NCBI GenBank assembly: GCA_020086605.1
Contig: JACBWW010000015.1
Coordinates: forward strand, 10,699,511 to 10,763,510
Source: Lanius collurio
Lineage: Eukaryota; Chordata; Aves; Passeriformes; Laniidae
Direction: 5' to 3'
Length of the DNA: 64,000 bases
The notes beneath the pieces are model-generated. The model searched no databases and was not told the DNA's origin. It saw only the letters and a list, made by a program, of their open reading frames with translations. Positions within the stretch are counted from its first letter, which is position 1. Every line of letters starts with the position of its first letter. Below, one piece after another: positions 14,621 to 27,406 of the stretch. A program made the translations under genes and the position numbers.

Positions 14621-15212
14621 CATAAAATCATAGAATGGTTTGGGATGGAAGGGACTTTTAAAGGTCATCTAGAACAAGTTCTCTGCAATGACTAGAGATA
14701 TCTTCAGCTAAATCAGGTTGCTCAGAGCCCTACCTAACCCGATTTTGAAAGCTTTCAAGGATGGGACATGTATGACCTCGCTGGGCAACCTCTGCCAGTG
14801 CTTCACCACTCTCATTGTGAAACATTTTTTCATTATATCTAGTCTGAGCCTACCCTCCATTAGTTTAAAACCATTACCCCTTGTCCTGATGCTGGAGGCC
14901 CTGCTAAAAAATTTCCATCTTTCTTATAAGCCCCATTTAAATACTAGAAGGCTGCTATAATGCCACCCAGAGCTTTCTCTTCTCCGGGCTGAGCAACTCC
15001 AGCTCTCTCAACCTTTTCTGAAGGGAGAAGTGTTCCAGCCTTCTGATCGTTTCTGTGGCCCTGCTCTGGACTTACTCCAACAGGTAGTTCCGTGTCTTTC
15101 CTGCACTGGGCAGGACAGAACTAGATGGTAGCAATCCATGTGCAGTTCACCAGAGTGGAGCAGAAGTGCAGAATGACTTCCCTCAACCTACTGGCTGGTG
15201 GTGTCCCTCTAC
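14621..15212 (-). mobile_element. CR1 LINE, 5'-truncated 3' end
   Basis: This is a chicken-repeat-1 retrotransposon fragment in minus orientation. Its 3' end, at the low coordinate, shows two octamer copies (CATAAAAT, CATAGAAT) and then the family tail GGTTTGGGATGGAAGGGAC, which in CR1 is the reverse complement of the conserved 3' UTR. Further on come the conserved ORF2 end and segments resembling the CR1 consensus around CACCAGAGTGGAGCAGAAG (15149-15167). It fades near 15212. CR1 moves by target-primed reverse transcription, usually leaves 5'-truncated copies and makes no poly(A) tail. Many point differences and a disrupted upstream frame mark it as old and inactive. Confidence 0.92.
14708..14914 (-). 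pseudogene. CR1 ORF2 C-terminal remnant
   Basis: Minus-strand reading gives about 68 codons ending at a TAG (CTA on plus, 14708-14710). The segment FTMRVVKHWQRLPSEV (about residues 32-47) matches the conserved C-terminal region of CR1 ORF2, just after the reverse transcriptase domain. Upstream the frame meets a TAA, and the endonuclease and RT domains are missing through 5' truncation. The piece cannot encode a working enzyme. It identifies the element and its orientation. Confidence 0.85.
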
Positions 15213-17848
15213 CTGTCAGAGATCAGAGTTCCCAGTGAGAGAATATCAACACTTATCCACTGGCATTTATCCATTAACAGTTATTAGCACATCTGCTAAC
15301 ATTTGTGTAATTGATGAAAGCAGTGTAGATGATATTATATAAGGGAGGAGGGAAGAGGAGTAGGAACATTTGCCATTTTAGATTTGGTTTTCCACAATTC
15401 TTAGCATGCCTGGAAGTAACCATTTATCTGTCAATCTGAATATTGATTGTGCATTTGTGATCATTTTTAATCATGTCACCTAAAACATCCAGTATCTTCC
15501 CATCAGGACCACCTCCTTTTCTATTGTGCAAGGATTACATTTTTCTGAACATGGTTTAGTTAATAATTGGCTCCTACTTCAGCTCAAATATGTGTTTTGT
15601 TTTCCTTCCTGCTAATATTTTCACACTACCTGCTTAAGTAGATTTGTTTTACACCTAAAGATAATTGGGCAGACTTGCCATTTAGTTGCTTTCAAATGCC
15701 TCCTTTAAGTTTCTTAAATATTGCCATGGCTGTTTCTTTCCAGTTTCTTATGTCTATAGATTAATTACATTTATTATACTGTACTGGACACTGATCTTCA
15801 CTATCAATTTCTTCTATAAGAATCAATCTTCTTATATAGCCTAGTACACACATACACATTTTTTTTTTTTCAATCTTCTCTAAATACATGTATTTTTATC
15901 TATTACTAATACCTTTATATGTGTTTTAATTAATTAATTTACACTGGTAAATCTCTCTTTTCTAGTATTGCTTGAGTACTGGAAACTGATACGTAAATAA
16001 GAACAGTGACTTGGGCTCACTGTTGCTTGTTAATATTACCTCATTAATGGGATTTTTTTTCCATTCCCTGGTTAAATTTTTACACCCCGACAATTCAAAT
16101 GGGGCATAAAGTACTAATTATTTTTCTTGTTACATCATTTTTTATATTGTTGCATTCACGCATATCAGAATTAATACTTCATGACTCAGGGGAATGGTTC
16201 TCCACAAAGGGTGAAGTAATGCCATCAACCAAAACATTGCTTTTTAGTCTGTAAATGCTTATGTAAGTAGCAAATGAATTATTAAAAAACAGAGTTGATT
16301 AATGAAGGATTTTCACATGTGAAAGCTAAGTTTTTTATCCCTATTATTTGAAAAAAAAAGCCTAATCAAGTCTACAGAAACATAATTGGGAGCTGCATAA
16401 TAGATGCTATGCTAGCAAAGGGTCAGCTGAGTTTCCACTGAAGACAACTGCAATATTTCATTTGTTCTAACATGAATAGCCTTAGATGATAAAGTCATTT
16501 CATTGCATGCTTGCATAATATGTTCCTTCATGCTGCAGGCTTGAAAGAAAAAGCTGCTTTTCTAAGAATGAGCCCATTCACATACAAAAAAATAAACTAT
16601 TTAACTACAGTTGCTATACAGAATTCTTAATCTGCCTAGTATCTTATAGGCAGAGTAAGTAGTAGATTAAGATTCTCCTATATTTAATTTTCTTTGGTTT
16701 TAAAGTTCCCAGGAAAGCTTGTGAAGGTTATAACTATGGAAGTAGCAATAATTCTTTTTATGTCCTACTGTTGATGTACTGTTTGTCCTATCCTAATGAG
16801 GGGTACACCTTAGCTTCTCTTTCTATTTCCTTAACTTTTTGGTAGGAATCAGGTAGATATATAATTTTAGATAGAGAAATAGATATAAAACATATGATCA
16901 ATATATTAGGTATTTTATTATGGCCAAAGGGGTATTTTGAAGACAGAGTTACTTTTGCCTGTATCTGATTCCTAGGAATCAGTTACGTAGCTGGAAGCAA
17001 ATTTCAGTTAATGATTAAGAAACGAATTGGCCAGGGCAAAATATGAAGTATAGCAGTGTCTGAATGACACTAATTATGACTTCAGAAATACTGGCAGCTA
17101 CTCAGCTACTTCTTAGCTACCATAATATGTTGACGTAACTTCTGAAATGGTGAGCTGAACAAATTTTATCCTTTAAAACACCCAAAATTATGTTGTAGGC
17201 TCCATGTTACAAAATATCTAATAACCTTCTAAGCAGTGGGATATCTGGGCCCTTAGCTAAATTGAAGTTTATGTTGTTATTGTCTCAAGGTAGAAGCAAA
17301 GATGAGAAAATTCACGCTTTTCTTCTTATAATATGCAAGATGTTACAGTTAATTTCTGCAGGAATTTATATTCTGAATCCAAAAGCCTTCAAACACAATG
17401 TAGAAACAAAGACCTTGGGGGAAGGGGATGCTGGGGTTAAGGTCCCTGTCACTAAACAAATTAAATGAGTATTCATCTTTATGGTTGTGATTCACTTGAG
17501 AGACTTCTTTTCCTTTTCTTTAATATATATTTAAACAGTAGTGCATGGGTGGATGAATACATATTTATCAAATAAATCATTAAGGCTGGCACAAGAGACT
17601 CAAAGTACCATATGAACAATTCTCTTCTTTTTATAGGTATTCTAAGTACTAAAGAATGGCCTTACTTAAGGTATTGTTTACCATAACCAATATATAGTTG
17701 CATCTAAGGGCTGAATATCAATCTTAGTTTTCTACTGAACTCTTCCCCTTTCCCTCCATTCCAAAATGGCAGTGACTCATTAACCAGTTGGGTGATAGGT
17801 ACAACACTGGTAGGAATGTAACTGAGCAGTGACTGAGCACAAACAATG

Positions 17849-17886
17849 TGTTTGTATGTGTGTGTGTGCATGTGTGAGTGCATGTA
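17849..17886 (+). repeat. imperfect (TG)n microsatellite
   Basis: TG dinucleotides are interrupted by TT, CA and AG units, with an uninterrupted core of about five TG. On the minus strand it reads CA. The repeat is short and degenerate, so likely old and only weakly polymorphic. Confidence 0.75.
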
Positions 17887-18264
17887 AATTTCTCCATGGC
17901 CTGGCCTCCCTCCCCTTGGTAAATTCAGTGAGCTGAGCTTAGCAGCACGATGCTGATTTTGGCAAGCCAATATGGAAGACCTCGCTTGTAAGTGCTGTAT
18001 GAGAGCTGGGTGCCATTTTCTAAACTGAAAGGTCTTCCTCAGGGGAGCATTTTCTGCAAGACTTTAAGCATAAGGGTGAAAAAATATTTTTTTACACAAG
18101 TGCCAGAAGGGGCTAATGAAAACGTGAATTATGTTACAGGAAAAATCTGGTAGACGACACATGGTTGGGAGCCTCTAGCTTGGAGGACAAATTGTGGAGA
18201 CTTGGCTGCATTTCACCTATCTGGTAGCTGATTTTCTGCAATGCTCTTCAGACATGACAATCAC

Positions 18265-18288
18265 TTGTGTCTGTGTATGTGTCTGTGC
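18265..18288 (+). repeat. degenerate TGTGTC/TGTGTA simple repeat
   Basis: About 24 bases alternate TGTGTC, TGTGTA and TGTGTC units. Low-complexity sequence with no other visible function. Confidence 0.6.
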
Positions 18289-19699
18289 TCAATTCAAGTT
18301 ATATGATATAATGGAAGGGCAGTACAGGCAGTTTCTGAAAAGAGTTTCATGAAGCTGATGGGTGTGTCACACCACAGGCCATGCCCGTAAGGAGCGGGGA
18401 GAATACAAGGCCTCCTCAGCTAGTGTTGGAGATTTCTGTTTGGCAGAGAAAAAGAAAAACCTGGTACAAGATCATCCCTGATGTCTACTGTGGGACTTCC
18501 TTGGCCTGTGCTATAGTTCTCACTCGAGGCCAGAGAACTGCTAGTTGACATGGACCAAAAATCTCATGCCTTTGCTAACCACCAAGCAGGAAAGACTTTA
18601 GAGGTCTTGTGCACAAAATCTTTGAGATAAACATCAGCAGTAGCTGGGGCTAATAATAGCAGGAACTCTTCAAGCACAGGGAAGAAAAAAGGATATACTT
18701 ACACAAAAGTATTTTTTAAATATATAAAATTGAGAAAATAAGTAATACAATCAACTTTTTTTCTTTAAATAATTACAAACTGCTGTGGTGTTACTGAGTG
18801 ACTCCCCATAAGCAAGACAGTTACAAGACATAGCTCTCCTGCATTCCCAGACATTTGCACACTAAGGCATTATTTTATATCTCACTACTAAACAGAAGTA
18901 TTGTATTTCCCCATTTTATCCACACATTTTTATCTATGTTCCCACTAGGAAATGTCATAAGAATGTCACAAAGGACCCTGAAAACATCTACACACCAGAC
19001 CTTACCATTCTCTTAAGGACATCAATGTCAATGGCAATGCTAGGACAGCACACTGAATTTTAGTAAATATCTGGTAAGTACTTACAATTACTTAGACTTG
19101 GAAAGATTTCTTAACTTTAGGGTTTCTTTTCTAAGGTGCAGGGGAAATGTTAGGTCTATTTCTAGTTAATATAAAAGCTTTGCTCCTGCATATCCAATAG
19201 CTCTGTAAATTCAGAAGTCTGGTATTGATTTTTCGGAGATCATTTGCTGTAAATTATTCACGTGAAACAATTGACAGTAAATGTAATGAATGGGCACTTA
19301 CAGAATGCTCAGTATACTTCTATAATGTAAAACCAACTGAAAAGGGATCTATTTTAACACATGGTTTAATTCAGTTAACAGAGAATGACCTACCTGAGTC
19401 ATAGCCAACATATATCATTTTCTCAATCTGTAGTTATTAAGTCATTCTTATTACATCATTCAGGTAAAATATAAAAGCAAATTCTTGCTTTTGCAGTGAA
19501 AAGTAGCTCGTCCATCCTCTGACAGCCAGAATTTAAACTATAATAAATCAATCTTTAATGCAATTCCATTGCTACAATTTAAACTGCTTTAGAATTAAAT
19601 TTGTCTTTAAAAGCCATTTTGTGAGATCTTGCAAGTATCATTTTGCTCTAAGCCAGAACTTTCCCAGAAAAATGTTTTAAGGCACTTTTTTCTTACCAG

Positions 19700-20220
19700 A
19701 GCTGGTCTTGTGGTCTGACACCACTGGAAGGCTCACCAGTATGGGTGATGGTAGCCACAATGTAGAAGACAACTGTTTCCCAACACCTTCTGTTTCATCC
19801 TTCAAAGGTAATGTGCTTCTTCAGGACAATATTAATCTGAGAAGAGGGAGGATCAAGAATGGGAGCCACCGACAAACAATCAGAGTCTTCTGCCACACAG
19901 ATGGACCTCTTTCTCAATTTGAAACACTTGAGGCAACTCATCCAAATCAGGTGGGTGAGGTTCTGGAGTTCTCAAGAGTAGGGCATTTTCATAGTAGAAC
20001 ACCATGGTGTGTGCCCAGAGTGATGAAGGCATGAAGGGTGCAGCAGCGCATGGTGGGGCAGCCTGTGCTGAGACCTTTGTGGGGAAGAGAGGGCCAGCTT
20101 AAAAAAATTACATGGCTTTGGCCATACTGCTCAGTGGTAACATTCTCTACCTTAAGCTTTATCTCCCGTGGCAGAAAGCAGGAATTGTTTGTCTTAGCTG
20201 ACCCGAGCCAGCCACTATTC
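19700..20220. other. GC-richer patch, unrecognised
   Basis: This patch is noticeably richer in G and C than its flanks and is open on the plus strand (19708-20034, 108 codons; 20038-20223, 61 codons). The minus strand also holds an open stretch with the peptide SVAPILDPPSSQINIVLKKH, bounded by in-frame stops. Neither strand gives a recognised protein. Openness on both strands fits locally higher GC better than a conserved gene. An old retrocopy or a regulatory island are alternatives I cannot separate by eye. Confidence 0.3.
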
Positions 20221-21350
20221 TAAAAATGCAACAGAACAAACATTTACGTGGTGGGGATATGTCATGGCCTTGTCACATTTGCTTGGATAAAGTATCCTTT
20301 TCTACTAAACATTACCTTGAATTGTAACCATTTACTTTATATAAGCAGTTCTTTTGACATAAGACACTGAGGTTTCACATTGACCTGCAAAGCAATGGAA
20401 AAGAGATGTACCAGGAAAAATGCTATGTGAAGGAATATGAGATTTCCTACCAATCACATACACACATAAGAATCCAAGTCTGCTAGAAAATCTAAATCAG
20501 GTTTATGTCTCCAGGATGACTAGAATGTCTGTTTTCATTCTTTCACAGTCTGTGTCAAACAGAAGCATTTCTTTAATCTAAATACCACGTTTTCCTCTTC
20601 TAGCCTAGCAACTTATGCTCACTCTATCTTATAACTTACTTTTCTGCTGTGTTAGGGCCAAACTTACTCAACATTTATAAATGCCTTCCTGAATACAAAT
20701 GTGTTCTTGAACTAAGACTGAACAGTGATAAAAAATATGGTGCATAAACATTGAACACAAAGTCAACCTCAGGTATTTAAAAATCATTCTTACATCTTAT
20801 TTTATATATAGGATGCTATTCCTGATAGTCAGTGAATCCCTGCTTTGATCATAGTTTAGCAGATTGTGTCAGGATAACCACACCTTTCTTCCAATCAAAA
20901 TACTAGATAAGATGGAGCTCTTTCTTGGCAGGAGGTCTGACATTTTTCATATATGTATGAAGCCACGGTTTTGTTGAACAGACTGTTCATAGGAGGATTT
21001 TGTCCAGAAGAAAACAAAGTCCTCCAGTACAGTGCTTTTTTCTGACAGTTAAAGGTCCTCTCCTGACATAGCACATAATGTTTTAGCTATGCAAAACTTC
21101 CAAAAGAGACACGGTTTATTGTGCAGAGAGTATAATATTTTGTGTATGCTTATTGCCAGAGTAAATCAAATGATATATCAAATTCATTGTCATGGTAATC
21201 ACTGGCAGTTTCAGGCAGGAGAAAAAAAGAATACAAGCAACTCATCTAACTGGCAAGTATGACAAACGAAAACTAGTCAATTCTATATTTTCCTGCCAGA
21301 ACAATTTCTTTTTTAGAATGCTTGTTCATACACAGTTATATAAAATGTGT

Positions 21351-21752
21351 CATGGAATCACTGAGTTTGGAAGAATGGTTTTGTACTTCATCCTTCTGCT
21401 CAGAGAAAGGTCAATGTGCCCAAATGCAGGTTTCTCTGGACCACGTCCAGCCAGGTACTTAACGGAGAGTCCAAACCCTGCCATTCCAGTGTTCAATCAC
21501 CCTTACAGAAAGTACGTTTTGTTCCTTCGTTTAAATAAAATTTCCTACATTTCAATTTGTGCCTCTCATCCTTTCATGTAGACATCACTGAGAAGAGTCT
21601 GGATCTGGCTCCTGTACTCTCTGGCACTGTTAAGCATTTGTACACATGGATAAGATCTTCTGAACCTTCTCTTCTTGGGGCTAAACAGTCCCAGGTCTCA
21701 GCCTCTCCTTTTATGAGAGATTCTCCAGTCCCTTAATACACTTTGCACAGTC
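21351..21752 (-). mobile_element. CR1 LINE fragment
   Basis: This is a minus-oriented CR1 3' fragment. It begins with CATGGAATCACTGAGTTTGG, a diverged version of the CR1 3' tail. It keeps recognisable blocks at 21487-21506 (TCCAGTGTTCAATCACCCTT), 21642-21670 (TTGTACACATGGATAAGATC and following) and 21670-21732 (the CTTCTC...GGGGCTAAACAGTCCCAG segment, then TCTCAGCCTCTCCTTTTATG). The stretch between about 21385 and 21445 matches poorly, suggesting a small insertion or local decay. The reading frame is broken. The homologous copies at 14621 and 61541 belong to visibly different CR1 subfamilies. Confidence 0.88.
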
Positions 21753-21984
21753 ATGTTAGAAAAATATTTTAAAATAATATTGCATACATATTTACTTCTT
21801 TGGTAAATACGAAGCCATCATATGTCATAGTAGGAAGTATTTTTACTTTATAGCTGAGAGTAGTTTTTCCTTTGTCTTTTAGCATGTTTACCCAAATTCT
21901 GGCATGGGTATTTTCAGAAGATTTTCTTTATTTTTTTTATAAATCATGCCTCTCAACCTATTTAGGACCTTTTCTCTTTTTTTC

Positions 21985-22001
21985 TTTTTTTTTTTTTTTT
22001 T
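21985..22001 (+). repeat. poly(T) tract, T17
   Basis: A run of 17 T preceded by shorter T runs, so that 21971-22001 is nearly pure T. Read on minus it is poly(A), but no AATAAA signal or flanking duplication was seen, so no retrocopy is called. Confidence 0.8.
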
Positions 22002-22817
22002 AACCACAAAAGATCCATTTCCTTGTGCTCTGTTAAGCAAGTGGAGTTTCTCCTAGAAAGGTACAGTCATGCTTGCTTATTCTTCTGGTTTTTTTTCATG
22101 CACTACAGGAAAAAATAAACAGTGGAAGAAAACAACAGACAAATCTCTTTTCCTCTTAGAGCTCAAGCTGGTGCCTGGAGCAATAGGTCTAGTCATCCTC
22201 AAAGATTTGGTTATTACTTGTTGAACTTATTATTTTAAGCTGGTTTATTTTCATAGAAAAATGAGTCCCAGTTGCACAAGCACATTTGCCACTCTTATGT
22301 GGCAAAACTATGTATATACACATATGAGTATGTATTTTCCTATTCTGCCCTCCACTAAATCTCATTTCTTTTTCTTTTAAGTCCCTAAAATGATCACTGC
22401 CTTTTAATCTAAACTCAGCTCCCAGTTATTTATAAGCAATGACTTATTTTTTAAGCATAAGGTCCTATAAAAAATGATGTCCAGCGAATATAAAATTCTC
22501 CTTCTAATTTTCACAGCATTGAATCATATTCTTGATTTAAACTTTACCTGAAAATCTTAGTGTGCTCTGCAACTTTTAATTCTATGCATGGTGCATTGTG
22601 ATGACATGTAGGGTTGATGATATAAAAAGGACCAATTCATATTCAATTTTTGACTGAAATTATTTCCATAATTCAGCTTGCAGCACTGAGAGATGCAAAG
22701 GTAGCTAAATTTGTGGGGTTTTTTTCTTTTGGTCTGTTCAAGGCAGAACCACAAAGCTATTTAAACATAGTTTTAGTCTTATTTTTTGTTTGAAAATCAT
22801 AAGTGTTGTTTCCATTT

Positions 22818-22845
22818 AAAAAAAAAAAAAAAGAGAGAGGAGGAA
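22818..22845 (+). repeat. A15 plus GA-rich purine tract
   Basis: Fifteen A are followed by GAGAGAGGAGGAA, giving 28 uninterrupted purines. Such homopurine strands are low-complexity and can adopt unusual helices, but no function is shown. Confidence 0.75.
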
Positions 22846-25800
22846 CTTCTCACATTTTTACTGTGTTTTATGCAGAGGTTCCTTGACTATTGTGTGGAAA
22901 ATGTCAAGGATCAGTATTTTGCATAATGTGCTAAATATATATATTGCAAAATACTCTAAATATCCTAGGAAGATATCATGATCCTTGTGATACCTTATCT
23001 ATGTAAGGGAGGAGTAATGGAGAATGGGAAATTTCTGCCTGAACAGCTGCCACTGTCTACTCATCTAAGCTTTCTGGGGATTTTACCCCATCACTGTCAT
23101 AATAATGATAAGATTCAAACACTCTCCTTTTAAAATTTAAGAACTGTCTTTGTTAATGCAATTTGAATATAAATTCTTACAGTACAAGAGATTTTTAGTG
23201 CATTCAGCAGACATATGAACAAATGGACATTTTAGAACAAATTCTGGCACATGAATCTGGAGATTACATTTGAATTGAGCTCCATTTACACACAGTCCAC
23301 ATTGATCATGACAATAAATTGCACCTCAAAACATCACCTTAACTGTCTGTCAAATTCTCATCAGCCTATAAAATACCTATCAACTTTATATTCAGGTCAC
23401 ATCTTCGAAAGTAACCATTTTGCAGAGTTATAACTTTCCTTGATAAATACTGGTATTTCTCCACAATTCGTCCGAAAATTTAAACTTTAAAAATGCATCA
23501 AATTAAATTCTCACTTTACAAAAGATATTAGCTTGAGCCTGGCAGATTGTGACCAATTCTTATTCCTTAGTATTGCAAAATTACTAAAGTAGCAGTTTGT
23601 CTCTGTAGACCTCAGACAGCGATGAAGAAGAGACTTCAGACTCAGGTCAGGAACGAATGGCCAAAGCGAAGCTTTAATGAAAAGTCTCCCTTTTATAACA
23701 GAGTTTGATAGAGAAAATTCATGACTGGCCCATTGACCCACCACCTCTCAGAGGTGGTAGGTCGAACAGTAAGACACCCATATTCAAAACATGTCTTAGT
23801 GTTCCCAAAACAATTCAGTGAAAAACACAGGGGCAAGGATAGAAAAGTAGTTTACTTAACTCCTATGTGTTTTCCTTCTGCTGCAAGTGAAAGAAGAGTT
23901 TCCCACATACTTGTGAGAGAGAGCTGAAGAATTCCTCTGCTTTAGCCTTTTTGCATCCACAGCAGTTTATATCAATTAAGACATAAAACCACTAGTCATG
24001 CATGTGACTCTTGTGATACACAGTCTTCTGTGTACCAAACCCAAATTTTGAGGAGATAACACTTAAGCTCCCAATGAATAAATAACTCACAGAAAAAATG
24101 TCCTAGATGTAATGTTTCATCTTCCAGATAACATTCAGATGAGATTTTTGTGTCCATGGTTACCAAGTCATTGTGCAGAGATTCATTTTGAGCCTTTTGA
24201 ATAATGTTACTTTTTAACCTTACCCTTCAACATTAAAATTTCCTCTGTCAGATCTCAGTGACAAAACACATATGGTTACAAGTAAAGCATGAAGCCCAGC
24301 ACTTAGTCTGATCTCACATCTAGGAAATTATCTGCTTGATGTAGAATTTCACAGCCAGGATTATGGTTGTGTGCATGTAACTACTAGTGGCTGATAGTGA
24401 AAATTAGGATCAATTTCGGTTTAATGCAATATATTTGTATCTGTTATATGCCCCAGAGGAGGACATTGCATATATTCAGCCCACTCTCATTATTTAAGCA
24501 TATAACAGACTTCAACAGTGTTCAAAATGCAGGGGAAATTTTACTGGCAGTATAGCATTCTTACATTTTTGTTTTTAAATAAAAAGCATTGCAATTTTGA
24601 ATCTACCCTAATGTGATTTAGTATTAACAGAAACTTATTTATTATTTCCGGCACCATCTCCACTGGGTTTTTTTAATGTTAGAAATAAAAGCAGTATGTC
24701 AGTACAGAGACAGGTACAAATATGTACATTTATACAATCAAAAAAATGAATCCCTCCTTTCCCTCAATCTCACCTTATTTTTTCTCCCTTACAAAACTTG
24801 CACAGTGCTAACAATAAATAGAGGAAAACAAGATGTCATTTTTAAAACTGGAGATGGATGTAATTTTCCACACCAAATAATATAGTAGAAAGGAAGTCTG
24901 ATACTTACTTGTTCAGACCACTATAGCTCATCCTATTTGCCAACATTTCGCACAGAAGTGCTAACAGCCATGAAGTGTCAACTCCTTGTTGAAAGCTGAA
25001 CACAATTTTTCTGGTTTATTTTCATGGAAAGACTATTCTAGATACTTGAAAGTGACTAAGTAGAAGGCTTTCAAGAGTATTAAGTTGCATAATGTTCAGC
25101 AAACATGAAACAAATTATTTCTTCTTATAAAATACTATTTCTTTTTGCAAACTATCCAGGTGTGTAATAAACAATCAGGTGGCATTTAATATGAACATTG
25201 TTAATATTATGTTACATTTATACCTATTAAAATCATTTTTGGGACAAGAAGAGATGATCAGTGTTGGCTTCTATGTTATATTTCCTTATTACTGTTAACT
25301 GTAATACTGTCATTATTAGTGAAATATTTCCCTTTATAAGTTAGTTAAATGCAGGGAAGGATTAAAAAGTAACATTCATTTTTCATTTCAACACCCATCT
25401 AATTATTCTTAATATGACTTTTATTGTACATTGCCATTTATTGCAGAATAATTTTTAATATGTTCTATAATTATTGTAAGGACAAATTAATTCCTATATG
25501 AGCATTATTTAAAACTACGATATGATAGTAACTCACATATTACAAACATATCATATTTTGACACCACCAAAAATAGTGGTTTAAGTAAGTATTTCATAAT
25601 TCTGTTTAGCACAACATATAACATTGGTCAGAATGGATAATACTTAAAGATGTTCTCAGTTTCCTTATCATATGGAACATAAATTCAAGCTACCAGATTA
25701 TGTATAATGTAACATAATTAAATCTGTTTCTGCTTATTTTTGTTTCAGATATTTCCTCATTTTCTTGTTGATATTTTAATGGAATTTCCGTACTACATAC

Positions 25801-27362
25801 TTATGCAAAAGTATCTCAAATCTAGCTCTCAAGTTCAGGAAACATACAGATATTTATTCAAATGGCCGCTGGTTATAAATGTTCAGACTGGGGAGCAGGG
25901 AGAACATGTATAATTAATTTACTTAGAAATGTCATAAAACTCAATGATGTATAATGAAATAGCACAGCAATAAATACATAAATATCACTTCATGCCATCA
26001 TAAACTCTGATGTGACAGAAATAATGATGAATAGTAATGTAGGATGAAGCCTATTCTTTATAATAAAACATTTTTATCAGATAGGTCAACTTTATGATAT
26101 TCAATATAGCATATTTCTTTAAGGCATGTATATGGATGGATTCATATTCATCAACATTTAAAATCTGAAAGATACACTTATAATTATCCTAAATGAATTC
26201 AGGATTATATTTCACTGTGGTGTAAACTTAAATACATTATTGATAAATAGACATATACACATTAGAAGAAGACTTCCAGTATTTTAAATTGTGTTCTTAT
26301 TCAACACCACACAAATAAAAAAAAATGCAAGGCCTCAAAACGCTCTCCATACTTAAATATTTGTATTTCTGTTAAATACTTTACATTGAAAATATTGGAT
26401 CATGTAATATTGCTCAAGTAGTATGATTCTTTCTCATAAAATATAATCAAAGCTAGGAAGAAAAAAGAGCTTTAGACCAGAGAAATGAATAGGTTCTTAA
26501 ATTGCCCAGACAACTTTTTTATTTGTTTTACTTAAAATTAATCTTTCCTCTTAAATATTTTTGCTTGTACCTTTTGATCATATTGTATGATCACAACTAA
26601 AAATTATCATCAGGTATAAGACAGTTTATCATAAATTAAATTATATAGAATTTTGACCATATGTTTCTCTTCATGGAGTCTTCTATATATCTTTGGGATG
26701 AGTAGAGGATCTGACCTTTTGAGATATTTGTCAGGTTTTTGCCTATGAATTTGTGTGAAACAAATAAAATAAGTCAATGTGTCTTGTTTCATATTCTGCC
26801 TGGACTTACAAAATCGAGGTTTACATGAGCTGAAGTGAAAACTATCATGAGGGATACTCTTAACAGCCTTTTCTCAAATCCTAATGCAGTCCTCACGTAC
26901 TGCATGACAATTACAGTGAAAAAGTGTCTGCTACATTTGCTATGTGAAGGGAACAGCAGATCTGTGTCACTGCAGATGCATACTAAAATGCAAAATAAAA
27001 AGATACTCATGGGACTGCTTTAAAATGATAAATTGGTATAATTTATCAGAGTTCATTTGCGATATGGAGATGCCAATAAATTCAGAATTGAAACTGACAG
27101 AATTAGCACAATATCTGTATTTTCATTCCTGACCCTCTCACACCTTTCAGCATCAAAGAAGTGCATTAAATCTAAAGCTCTCAATCTGTGTATTGGAAAG
27201 TTCATATTTCTGAACCTTTTATTAAGATTCAAGTTTACTTCAGAAAGGTTTAAGGTATGATTATCCTGAAACTTCATAAAAATTGGTTCCACTTAATAGT
27301 GAGAAATGGTATGTACTTAGCAATTATAACAGCAGCATATTTTTCTAAATAATTGCAAGAAC

Positions 27363-27406
27363 TCTTAGACAGTAGTTAACCACCTTAGACAGACAGTAGT
27401 TAACCA
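27363..27406 (+). repeat. two-copy tandem duplication, 20/24 bp
   Basis: CTTAGACAGTAGTTAACCAC (27363-27382) is followed directly by the same sequence with an extra AGAC (27383-27406). The identity of the rest implies a recent local duplication, perhaps by replication slippage. Confidence 0.9.

Larger units (their letters stand above)
15213..21350. other. AT-rich unique DNA, no gene
   Basis: No gene was recognised. The stretch contains a T12 run (15859-15870), TG-rich simple repeats near 17849-17886 and 18265-18288, and somewhat GC-richer parts near 18140-18600 and 19700-20220. Frames are at most about 108 codons and resemble no protein family I know. Confidence 0.65.
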
